Shown: positions 8,746 through 14,448 of the stretch, in pieces
Layout: each line of letters starts with the position of its first letter
Position numbering within the stretch: the stretch's first letter is position 1
NCBI GenBank assembly: GCA_002340355.1
Contig: DDLX01000013.1
Location: 124,001-188,000 of the forward strand
Direction of reading: 5' to 3'
Source of the DNA: Cytophagales bacterium UBA2561
GTDB lineage: Bacteria; Bacteroidota; Bacteroidia; Cytophagales; Thermoflexibacteraceae
DNA length: 64,000 bases
Translations under genes and position numbers: made by a program
Notes under the pieces: model-generated
Database searches by the model: none
Seen by the model: only the letters and a program-made list of their open reading frames with translations
What the model was told of the DNA's origin: nothing

Positions 8746-9525
8746 ATGAAATCCTCTCCATTAATATTACATTTTCCTGTTTCCTACCAATTAACTGAAA
8801 AATTTTTGAGTTTGAAAAAGCTCAATTCTGCCCTTCATTTAGAGCTCAAAAATCAAGATGAACTCTGGATTTTTGAGAAAGATTTTTCCTTTGCTCATTT
8901 TGAAAGTATAGATTTATATTTTCCTGAAAATCAATTGATTTCTTATCAAGAATTAATAGAACTCGAAACCCAAAGCACTCATTATCGTCTCGAACAAACC
9001 CCTCAAAAAATAATTATTATCATGGCTACAAGTAGTTTAATTGGTTTTTTAACATTTGCTGTATTAGGTAGTATTTACCTTTGGATTAGCAAAACCAAAA
9101 AAGGGCGGGGCTATGCCGAAACTACTCCTTATAAATTTGTAGATGAACATGGTCATGAAATTCGTAGAGAAGCCGATGCTTCTTTTATTGCCTTCGAAGA
9201 TTGTTCGGAAGAAGTTCAAAATTCTTGGGAAGGTGGGGCGGCTCAAGCTCCTCCAACTTTTGTAGTTGAGGTCGTTTCAGCAAAATACGGAACAAAATCG
9301 GCTCGTAAAAAAATGGAAGAAGTTTGGATGTATCATGGCACAAAAGTGGGAGTTGTGATTTGTCCATTTACTGAGAAAATTTATGTCTATGACCAAAATG
9401 GGAATTCAGAACAAAGTACAAATGAAATTTTTCAACATCCTGATTTAGAAGGTTATCAAGGTGATTTTTCAAAAGAAATTCAAACTATTCAACAAGAATT
9501 AGAAAAGAAAAAGTATAAAAAGTAA
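8746..9525 (+). CDS. Uma2-family PD-(D/E)XK nuclease-like protein
   Basis: A 259-residue protein whose second half matches the Uma2 (DUF820) family of PD-(D/E)XK nuclease-fold proteins. READASFIAF (Asp144) is followed by PTFVVEVVSAKYG (Glu175), then a Lys-rich helix and an MYHGTKVGVVICP strand. Uma2 proteins are abundant in cyanobacteria and some Bacteroidota, and their cellular role is poorly known. Residues 1-90 are not typical Uma2 sequence. A hydrophobic segment at about 89-114 could be a membrane helix, but it sits where the family normally has its first core strands. The C-terminus is lysine-rich. It follows a terminator, so it has its own promoter. Confidence 0.72.
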   Translation: MKSSPLILHFPVSYQLTEKFLSLKKLNSALHLELKNQDELWIFEKDFSFAHFESIDLYFPENQLISYQELIELETQSTHYRLEQTPQKIIIIMATSSLIGFLTFAVLGSIYLWISKTKKGRGYAETTPYKFVDEHGHEIRREADASFIAFEDCSEEVQNSWEGGAAQAPPTFVVEVVSAKYGTKSARKKMEEVWMYHGTKVGVVICPFTEKIYVYDQNGNSEQSTNEIFQHPDLEGYQGDFSKEIQTIQQELEKKKYKK

Positions 9526-9634
9526 GTTTTTCGATTTTGAATCATTAAAATCGCTGAAAATCAAAATAATAAACCTTAATTTTCTTTATTTCTAATAATT
9601 TATTTCGTTATTCCGATACGTCAAAAATTTGAAT

Positions 9635-10342
9635 ATGATGCAAAAGAAATGGAAAGTGATTTATGAAGACAATCACCTTATTATTGTAAATAAATCTGCT
9701 AATTTATTGGTACAAGGCGACCAAACCAAAGACGAAACCCTAACCGACCTTGTAAAAGCCTATCTCAAGAAAAAATATAACAAAAAAGGCAATGTTTTTT
9801 GTGGTGTTATTCATCGCCTTGACCGCCCTGTAAGTGGAGTAGTTGCTTTGGCAAAAACCTCTAAGGCTCTTGAGCGAATGACTAAACTTTTTCGAGAAAA
9901 CAAAATTGATAAAACCTATTTGGCAGTTGTTGGAAATATGCCCGAAGAGGATTCAGGTACATTGACGCATTGGTTAGAAAAAGATACGAATCGGAATTTT
10001 GTTCGGGCATATAGCCGTCCTCGTGGCAAAAATACCAAAGAAGCAACTCTAAATTATAAATTTATGGGACGAATTGGACGATATAATATGTTGAAAATCA
10101 ATCCAATAACAGGAAGACCGCACCAAATTCGAGTACAACTTTCGAAATTAGGGACACCAATTCGAGGAGACCTCAAATACGGTTATCCCAATCCCGAAAA
10201 AGATGCTTCGATTTGTTTACATGCTTATCGACTTCGATTTATACATCCTGTTCGGAAAGAGGAAGTTACGTTTACAGCTCCTTTGCCTGAAGGCATTTGG
10301 CAGGGTTTTCGGGATGTCGTGGCAGAAGCAAAATTAAAATAA
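9635..10342 (+). CDS. RluA-family pseudouridine synthase
   Basis: Isomerises uridine to pseudouridine in rRNA or tRNA. The product is about 235 residues, with the catalytic motif HRLDRPVSG at about residues 60-68 (Asp63 attacks the uracil ring). There is no N-terminal S4 RNA-binding domain, unlike RluC and RluD. The late GRPHQIRVQL and the LHAYRL/F segments are diagnostic of the RluA group. ATGs at 9635 and 9638 are both possible; a TTG at 9629 is less likely. The TAA stop (10340-10342) is the left target-site copy of a MITE inserted immediately downstream, so the gene end is intact. Exact RNA target unknown. Confidence 0.9.
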   Translation: MMQKKWKVIYEDNHLIIVNKSANLLVQGDQTKDETLTDLVKAYLKKKYNKKGNVFCGVIHRLDRPVSGVVALAKTSKALERMTKLFRENKIDKTYLAVVGNMPEEDSGTLTHWLEKDTNRNFVRAYSRPRGKNTKEATLNYKFMGRIGRYNMLKINPITGRPHQIRVQLSKLGTPIRGDLKYGYPNPEKDASICLHAYRLRFIHPVRKEEVTFTAPLPEGIWQGFRDVVAEAKLK

Positions 10343-10520
10343 GAGGTTGTTTAAAAATTTTTGAAAAATATCTTGAGGACATAAACTTCAAATAGTGAAA
10401 TAGCTTTCATTGCTCAAAATTGCCGATTTCCATAGGGTAGGGTTTGCAAACCCTACCTTATGGAAGTTTATATAAACAATTGATAATCATATTTTTAGTT
10501 AAAATTTAAACAACCTCTAA
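10340..10520. mobile_element. MITE-like element, copy 1, with TAA target duplication
   Basis: The terminal inverted repeats are GAGGTTGTTTAAA at 10343-10355 and its complement TTTAAACAACCTC at 10505-10517. Both ends are flanked by TAA (10340-10342 and 10518-10520), a 3-bp target duplication. The 175-bp element encodes no protein and carries a near-perfect 34-bp palindrome in the middle (10430-10463). A second copy with the same left end lies at 29925. TIR style and a 3-bp TNA duplication fit mobilisation by an IS5-like transposase, which is absent from the window. Confidence 0.8.
10430..10463. repeat. 34-bp palindrome inside MITE copy 1
   Basis: The arms CCATAGGGTAGGGTTT and AAACCCTACCTTATGG are separated by GC, with one mismatch in 16 pairs. 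It is the central cruciform of the element and would fold into a very stable hairpin in RNA. No T-run follows, so it is not a standard terminator. Confidence 0.85.
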
Positions 10521-10588
10521 AAGACTTACCAAATTTTCAAAACTCGGTAAATCTTTATCTTAGCATATGAATTAGAAAATGTTATAAA

Positions 10589-11122
10589 TCAAAGTAATTT
10601 AGATAAATCAACAATTTTCTCTAAATCCTTCTCCGAATTATTCAATGAAATAAAAAATTCGTTTGCTTGTACTCTTTTGATAACAGCTTGTGAGGTGTGC
10701 ATCCCGTAGAAAATCGCATCTTTTTTCACGGGATATTGGCGTTTGAACCACCGAAAAAATCGAACTACTGCATCTTGAAAAACCTCTGCATTTTCTATGT
10801 CATGGGTTTGAGGAATATCTTCGAGATAAAACCGACCTCGTCCCAAGGCATTTTTACCAGTATCAGATATGAATAAATGCGAAGGCAAATATTCGAGACG
10901 ATGAACATTACGCCCATTCCTCAGACTGCTTAAATCTTCTTTCAGAATAACCCATTTTTTAGTTAGTGGAAGTACCGCATTGATACTATTCAGACTATCC
11001 ACTACCTCGGCATAAGATTCTGATTGATTGGGACTTAAAAATACAAATCCTTCCTCTCGCAAATAGTTGGAAGTATGCTGAATGTCAGATTCGACTAAAT
11101 AAAAGTTAGCTTGTTGGCTCAT
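10589..11122 (-). CDS. Hypothetical protein, possible partner of the toxin-like protein upstream
   Basis: A 177-residue protein of no family I recognise. It has mixed alpha/beta character, no signal peptide and no membrane helix, with many aromatic residues in the C-terminal half (VVRFFRWFKRQY). It is the next gene downstream of the toxin-like nuclease protein (11196-11555), in the same direction and 73 bases away, with a palindrome between. Toxin-then-immunity order is usual in polymorphic toxin systems, so an immunity role is a guess. No sequence motif supports it directly. Confidence 0.65.
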   Translation of the reverse strand: MSQQANFYLVESDIQHTSNYLREEGFVFLSPNQSESYAEVVDSLNSINAVLPLTKKWVILKEDLSSLRNGRNVHRLEYLPSHLFISDTGKNALGRGRFYLEDIPQTHDIENAEVFQDAVVRFFRWFKRQYPVKKDAIFYGMHTSQAVIKRVQANEFFISLNNSEKDLEKIVDLSKLL

Positions 11123-11142
11123 GATTTTTTGGATTTTGAATC

Positions 11143-11175
11143 AAGCCTACCAAGTCTTAAAGGCTTAGTAGGTTT
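11143..11175. repeat. Island palindrome a (CCTAC...GTAGG type)
   Basis: An imperfect inverted repeat with arms AAGCCTACCAAG and CTTAGTAGGTTT, lying between the two minus-strand genes 11196-11555 and 10589-11122. It resembles the palindromes at 12165, 12687, 13541 and 14260 in size and in its position after genes. Confidence 0.6.
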
Positions 11176-11195
11176 AGAACGAATTTTGGTAAAAC

Positions 11196-11555
11196 TTACT
11201 TTTTCTTTCGGCGTTTGTAAGCAATAAATAATGCCCGAATGCCCGTAGCTTTTTCGACATCTTCCATCGCTTCTTGGGTATATTTCGGAGGTTTTCCTTC
11301 TCCATCACCAACCCCAACTTCGATGATGAGTTGGAGTACCCCCTGATTCAATCCTGCTAAATCCACCAGTCGATAACGGCGGGCACCTTCGGGCGTATTG
11401 ATTAAATATTCTTTGTTTATTTGGTCATAATTTCCTGATTGGCGTAGGCGTTCGGCTTGGTGTTCAACGGCTTGCTGATGTTCGGGTGAGCCTTTCCGTC
11501 CCCAACGGTTACGCCCTGAACCCGTTTTTTCGGACGATTTCTTTCTTTTTAGCAT
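11196..11555 (-). CDS. Free-standing polymorphic-toxin-like nuclease domain protein
   Basis: A 119-residue protein with a basic N-terminus (MLKRKKSSEKTGSGRNRWGRK) and tail. The core reads KGSPEHQQAVEHQAERL (21-37), NTPEGARRYRLVDLAGL (53-69, Asp65), LQLIIEVGVG (74-83, Glu79), GKPP and an AMEDVEKATG helix. This order (Gly-Ser/Gly-x-x-His helix, T-P-x-G-x-x-x-x-R-x-x-D, then E-x-G, then a D-x-E-x-A-x-G helix) recalls C-terminal nuclease domains of bacterial polymorphic toxins. I know that family from memory only. There is no delivery domain: the frame stays open only about 19 codons upstream without an ATG. It may be an orphan toxin or a housekeeping relative. The downstream gene could be its partner. 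Confidence 0.6.
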   Translation of the reverse strand: MLKRKKSSEKTGSGRNRWGRKGSPEHQQAVEHQAERLRQSGNYDQINKEYLINTPEGARRYRLVDLAGLNQGVLQLIIEVGVGDGEGKPPKYTQEAMEDVEKATGIRALFIAYKRRKKK

Positions 11556-11618
11556 CGAAAATCGTAGTTTTGAAGTTACAAATTCATAATCATAAAAACC
11601 AAGGCAACCGATTCAATT

Positions 11619-11651
11619 TTTGGCGAAATTTTGCGGTAGTTTTGGTTTTTT
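11619..11651 (+). repeat. 33-nt leader repeat, copy 1 (upstream of HTH gene 1)
   Basis: This 33-nt segment recurs at 12196-12228 with a single C/T difference. Each copy contains TAGTTTTG (11634-11641 here), an exact TAnnTTTG -7 element, and lies upstream of an HTH gene start. It is probably a duplicated promoter/leader. Confidence 0.7.
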
Positions 11652-11680
11652 CTTTATTTGACAAGACAAAATTATTACTT

Positions 11681-11698
11681 TTTTGTAGTACTACAAAA
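11681..11698. promoter_or_regulatory. Perfect 18-bp palindrome, candidate operator of the HTH genes
   Basis: TTTTGTAGTACTACAAAA is a perfect palindrome 35 bases before the ATG of the first XRE gene. A dimeric XRE regulator would bind such a site, and autoregulation is typical. It lies downstream of the candidate -7 element at 11634-11641, so a bound protein could block transcription. The binding protein is inferred, not shown. Confidence 0.55.
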
Positions 11699-11733
11699 TA
11701 AAATCTTCTTTTTTTTGATTTATTTTTCAATAA

Positions 11734-12162
11734 ATGAGTTTAAAAATTGATTATCAAAGAGTTAAGGAAATGAGAGAATTTTTTGGCTTAACTCAAGAAG
11801 AATTAGGGGAAGAAATTGGAATGCGACAAAAGTCCATTAGCCATTTTGAGACAGGAAGAACTAAAAATATACCCAAACCGTACCTCTCGTATATGCTATC
11901 TAGAAATATTTCTCTGGATTGGTTAATGGGTTGGACGGATATTATGTTTATTAGCGATAAAAAAGAAATTTCAGAAGACGAAATGCAGGGATTTTTAGAA
12001 AATTCTCAAAAAATAGCTTCTAAAAATGAACATGAAAATACGGCTGATTTTCTTAAAATAAAAGATGAAAAAATTGAGGAATTACAAAACCACATTCAGG
12101 ATTTAAAAGCCGATAAAGAGGAGTTGTATAATTTATTGCAAAATGCCATTAAAAAAGGGTAA
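11734..12162 (+). CDS. XRE-family HTH regulator 1 of the four-gene array
   Basis: A 142-residue protein with an N-terminal Cro/C1-type helix-turn-helix (about 8-62). GLTQEELGEEIGMRQKSISHFETGR is the classic XRE signature and LDWLMGW follows. A linker leads to a C-terminal coiled coil ending IQDLKADKEELYNLLQNAI. That tail is nearly identical in the three following genes, while this HTH domain belongs to a different XRE subgroup from theirs. It probably acts as a dimeric DNA-binding repressor. A perfect 18-bp palindrome lies upstream and a gene-end palindrome follows at 12165. Confidence 0.85.
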   Translation: MSLKIDYQRVKEMREFFGLTQEELGEEIGMRQKSISHFETGRTKNIPKPYLSYMLSRNISLDWLMGWTDIMFISDKKEISEDEMQGFLENSQKIASKNEHENTADFLKIKDEKIEELQNHIQDLKADKEELYNLLQNAIKKG

Positions 12163-12164
12163 TA

Positions 12165-12198
12165 AAGTCTATAAGGCTTTCCAAAACCTTATAAGTTT
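12165..12198. repeat. Island palindrome b
   Basis: An imperfect inverted repeat with arms AAGTCTATAAGGCTTT and AAACCTTATAAGTTT right after HTH gene 1. It belongs to the CCTATAAGG family best seen at 14260-14293, and is joined to the 33-nt leader repeat that starts at 12196. Confidence 0.7.
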
Positions 12199-12228
12199 GG
12201 CGAAATTTTGTGGTAGTTTTGGTTTTTT
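12196..12228 (+). repeat. 33-nt leader repeat, copy 2 (upstream of HTH gene 2)
   Basis: Matches 11619-11651 at 32 of 33 positions. It contains the -7-like TAGTTTTG at 12214-12221, which would start transcription near 12228, 62 bases before the ATG of HTH gene 2. Confidence 0.7.
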
Positions 12229-12289
12229 GTTTAAAAACATATCATACTGCAAGTTTATAATATGCAAAATATTTCCTGATTTTTTCAAA

Positions 12290-12682
12290 ATGTTGTCAGA
12301 AGAAGAAAACAATATTCATAATAGGATTTTAAAGATAATTGAAGATAAAGGACTGAATGTCAATTCATTTTCAAGATTAATTGGCGCAAGTCCAACTACA
12401 ATTCATAATATCGTTAAAGGGCGACCTGATGGTCGAAAAAGCACACCAAGCAATTCGATACTGCGAAAAATATTTATCGGAGTTGAGGACTTAGATTACT
12501 ATTGGCTTGTAACTGGTGAAAATAAATCCTCAAGTGAGGATGTTAAAAATATAGCTAATGATGAAAAAGAAGAATTGTATCAATCACTTTTAATCCAAAA
12601 ATTAGAAGCCCAAATTCAAGATTTACAAGCCGATAAAGAAGAGTTGTATAATTTGTTGCAAAATGCAATCAACAATAAATAA
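12290..12682 (+). CDS. XRE-type HTH protein 2 of the array
   Basis: A 130-residue protein starting MLSEEENNIHNRILKIIE. The HTH region (about 8-70) contains FSRLIGASPTTIHNIVKGR, followed by LDYYWLVTGE, the pattern of Bacteroidota phage-repressor-like XRE proteins. The coiled-coil tail ends IQDLQADKEELYNLLQNAI. An in-frame extension to 12143 would read through a palindrome and promoter, so the ATG at 12290 is chosen. A 93-nt stretch of the tail (12562-12654) is identical to HTH gene 4. A palindrome follows at 12687. Confidence 0.82.
   Translation: MLSEEENNIHNRILKIIEDKGLNVNSFSRLIGASPTTIHNIVKGRPDGRKSTPSNSILRKIFIGVEDLDYYWLVTGENKSSSEDVKNIANDEKEELYQSLLIQKLEAQIQDLQADKEELYNLLQNAINNK
12562..12654 (+). 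repeat. 93-nt exact direct repeat, copy 1 (tail of HTH gene 2)
   Basis: By eye, identical base for base to 13418-13510 in HTH gene 4. It covers the coding region for the shared LLIQKLEAQIQDLQADKEEL tail. Flanking codons differ, including synonymous positions. Confidence 0.85.
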
Positions 12683-12686
12683 AAAT

Positions 12687-12720
12687 AGACCTACCAAATC
12701 TTGGACGACTTGGTAAGTTT
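12687..12720. repeat. Island palindrome c
   Basis: An imperfect inverted repeat with arms AGACCTACCAAATC and GACTTGGTAAGTTT, just after HTH gene 2. It is of the CCTACCAAG subtype also seen at 11143. Confidence 0.6.
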
Positions 12721-12754
12721 TGGTGCAATCCTAAAACCAAAACACTTATCAAAT

Positions 12755-13159
12755 ATGCTTTCAAAAGAAAATCACACAATTAACGATAGAATTCAAGCTA
12801 TCATAGATTATTATAAGCTAAATAAGAATTCATTTTCAAAGCGGATAAACGTTAATTCTTCTGTAATTCACCATATTGTAACGGGGAAAAAGAATGGTTC
12901 AAAAAATAAACCAAGTTTTGATTTATTGGAAAAAATTCTAATTGAATTTGAAAATATAGATGCTAATTGGTTGGTAACAGGAAAAGGAAATATTTTAAAA
13001 GAAAACAATTTTGAAGAAGAAAATACAAATCTTAATCCTTTTACGATTGAAGATGATAAAGATAAATACATTGAGGCTTTAAAAGTTATGATTCAAGATT
13101 TACAAGCCGATAAAGAAGAATTATATAATTTGTTGCAAAATGCTATCAAAAGAAGATAA
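12755..13159 (+). CDS. XRE-type HTH protein 3 of the array
   Basis: A 134-residue protein starting MLSKENHTINDRIQAIIDYY. The HTH region contains SFSKRINVNSSVIHHIVTGK, followed by IDANWLVTGKGN, and the tail ends IQDLQADKEELYNLLQNAI. It is paralogous to genes 2 and 4. In-frame sequence upstream to 12701 lies in the palindrome and is rejected as coding. Its 3' end overlaps the start of gene 4 by 20 nt (13140-13159), the only junction of the array without a palindromic spacer. Probably a DNA-binding dimer. Confidence 0.82.
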   Translation: MLSKENHTINDRIQAIIDYYKLNKNSFSKRINVNSSVIHHIVTGKKNGSKNKPSFDLLEKILIEFENIDANWLVTGKGNILKENNFEEENTNLNPFTIEDDKDKYIEALKVMIQDLQADKEELYNLLQNAIKRR

Positions 13160-13538
13160 TAATATACATAACAGACTTTTTGATTTGATTGAATCAAAGA
13201 ACTTAAATGTCAATTCTTTTGCTAATTTAGTGGGAGTTTCTCCTACTGTAATTCATAATATTGTAAAAGGCAGACCTGATGGGAAAAAAAGTAAGCCCAG
13301 TTTTTCCCTTTTAAAAAAAATATTATTATCAATTGATGATTTAGATTCTCATTGGTTGATTACAGGAGAACAAAAATCAGAGAGTGAAAATTCGTTAGAG
13401 TTTCCTATAACTGATGTTGAAAAAGAAGAATTGTATCAATCACTTTTAATCCAAAAATTAGAAGCCCAAATTCAAGATTTACAAGCCGATAAAGAAGAGT
13501 TGTATAATTTATTGCAAAATGCCATTAAAAAAGGGTAA
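13140..13538 (+). CDS. XRE-type HTH protein 4 of the array
   Basis: A 132-residue protein starting MLSKEDNNIHNRLFDLIE. The HTH region contains FANLVGVSPTVIHNIVKGRP, followed by LDSHWLITGE. The tail has LLIQKLEAQIQDLQADKEEL. It is closest to gene 2, including a 93-nt identical segment. The start codon lies inside the end of gene 3, so translation may be coupled. A near-perfect palindrome follows at 13541-13574, then the antitoxin/PIN pair. Confidence 0.82.
   Translation: MLSKEDNNIHNRLFDLIESKNLNVNSFANLVGVSPTVIHNIVKGRPDGKKSKPSFSLLKKILLSIDDLDSHWLITGEQKSESENSLEFPITDVEKEELYQSLLIQKLEAQIQDLQADKEELYNLLQNAIKKG
13418..13510 (+). repeat. 93-nt exact direct repeat, copy 2 (tail of HTH gene 4)
   Basis: Identical to 12562-12654. 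The shared 3' end continues past this block in HTH genes 1 and 4, where both finish with the same codons for NAIKKG and the same stop context. Confidence 0.85.
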
Positions 13539-13540
13539 TT

Positions 13541-13574
13541 AAACCTATAAAGCTTTCGAAAACCTTATAGGTTT
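13541..13574. repeat. Island palindrome d
   Basis: AAACCTATAAAGCTTTC / GAAAACCTTATAGGTTT, a 34-bp palindrome with two mismatched pairs, immediately after HTH gene 4. It differs from the perfect copy at 14260-14293 at two positions in the left arm. Confidence 0.8.
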
Positions 13575-13603
13575 GGCATATTCTAACAAATTGATTATAT
13601 TTC
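13572..13603 (+). promoter_or_regulatory. Candidate promoter of the antitoxin/PIN pair
   Basis: TTTG at 13572-13575 and TATATTTC at 13596-13603 (one mismatch to TAnnTTTG) are 20 bases apart. The -33 element is formed by the right end of palindrome d. Transcription would start about 20 bases before the ATG at 13630. Confidence 0.4.
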
Positions 13604-13629
13604 AGTTACACTAAAAAAAAGCAGGAAAA

Positions 13630-13854
13630 ATGAGGCAGGATATTCCCTTATCTAATGTTCAATTAGAATTGTTAAATTTATTTACTCGGTCATTATCCGA
13701 AGAGGATTTAAAGGAAATTAAGCGATTGATTACCGCTTATTTAGCTGAAAAATTAAGCCGAATGGCAGATGAAGTTTGGGATGAAAAAGGCTGGACAAAA
13801 GAAGATATGGACGAATTCCTCAAAAAACACCTCCGAACACCATACCAAGCATGA
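13630..13854 (+). CDS. Antitoxin-like protein of a PIN toxin-antitoxin pair
   Basis: A 74-residue acidic protein rich in Leu, Glu and Lys. Its C-terminal helix (DEVWDEKGWTKEDMDEFL) matches antitoxins paired with PIN-domain toxins in Bacteroidota. It would bind and neutralise the toxin and repress the operon. Its stop codon overlaps the toxin start in ATGA (13851-13854), which indicates translational coupling. No separate DNA-binding motif is obvious. The partner toxin carries a premature stop, so this may be a relic antitoxin. Confidence 0.75.
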   Translation: MRQDIPLSNVQLELLNLFTRSLSEEDLKEIKRLITAYLAEKLSRMADEVWDEKGWTKEDMDEFLKKHLRTPYQA

Positions 13855-14261
13855 GAATTGTACTGGATACCAATGTTTTATGAGTTTCGATTTCACCACG
13901 TTCGCCATTTCGATGGATATTTGATGCCTTTTTGGAAGAAAAATTTACGCTTTGTGTAACTACCGAAATTTTAGCCGAATACGAAGAAATTATTGCTCGT
14001 GAATCTAATCCTGAAATGGCTTCTTTGGCATTGCAACTAATTGAAAATGCAGTAAATACGAAACTAATCACTCGATATTACAAATGGAATCTTATCCAAA
14101 ATGACCCTGACGATAATAAATTTGTAGATTGTGCTATTGCCTCAAATGCACGTTTTATTGTTACAGAAGATAAACATTTTAATATCCTTGAAAATGTTCG
14201 TTTTCCGAAAGTTCATATTCTTGATGTTCAAGGATTTAAAGATAAAATTTCAAATATTTAA
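13851..14261 (+). pseudogene. PIN-domain toxin (VapC-like) with in-frame TGA at codon 11
   Basis: The frame begins MRIVLDTNVL, the typical PIN start with the first catalytic Asp. It then meets TGA at 13881-13883 and continues in the same frame with a complete PIN domain to 14261 (136 codons in all). The downstream part keeps the EILAEYEE acid, NDPDDNKFVDCAIA and TEDKHF, so every expected active-site acid is present. PIN toxins are Mg-dependent ribonucleases, usually cutting tRNA or mRNA. A single T-to-G change of TTA (Leu) to TGA explains the stop. A restart within 13932 onward would lack the first Asp and be inactive. It is a nonsense allele unless read through. Confidence 0.85.
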
Positions 14262-14293
14262 ACCTATAAGGTTTTCGAAAACCTTATAGGTTT
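14260..14293. repeat. Island palindrome e (perfect 34-bp copy)
   Basis: The half-site AAACCTATAAGGTTTTC is followed by its exact reverse complement. This is the reference member of the palindrome family in this island. It overlaps the PIN frame stop codon at 14259-14261. Confidence 0.9.
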
Positions 14294-14419
14294 GACGATA
14301 AAAATACCCAAAAATGATTCGCACTAAAGAAATTAATACAGTAATATATTTGGAACAAAAACGACAACATTCCGAAAAATATGAAGTGCCTTCCTAAAAC
14401 ATTGCTTCTTGAAAATTTG

Positions 14420-14427
14420 TATATTTG
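14420..14427 (+). promoter_or_regulatory. Candidate -7 element for the Septu-like operon
   Basis: TATATTTG exactly matches TAnnTTTG, 22 bases before the ATG at 14449. No convincing TTTG lies at the usual -33 distance, so the call rests on the -7 box and position. Confidence 0.4.
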
Positions 14428-14448
14428 GAAAAATAACCGTCCTAAAAA

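Noticed and set aside
11486..11701. 71-codon plus-strand ORF spanning the toxin-like gene and the HTH promoter
   Set aside because: It overlaps the antisense toxin-like frame and the promoter and palindrome region, and has no protein-like features.
12143..12289. N-terminal extension of HTH gene 2
   Set aside because: It would translate a palindrome and the 33-nt leader with its -7 element; the ATG at 12290 gives a protein matching the paralogues.
13932..14261. PIN domain as an independent gene starting at the TTG at 13932
   Set aside because: It lacks the first catalytic Asp and the normal start, and the true frame continues upstream to the ATGA coupling site.
14314..14397. 27-codon ORF (MIRTKEINTVIYLEQK...) before the Septu-like pair
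   Set aside because: Too short, no recognisable family, and within a probable promoter region. It may be a gene remnant, but I cannot support it.
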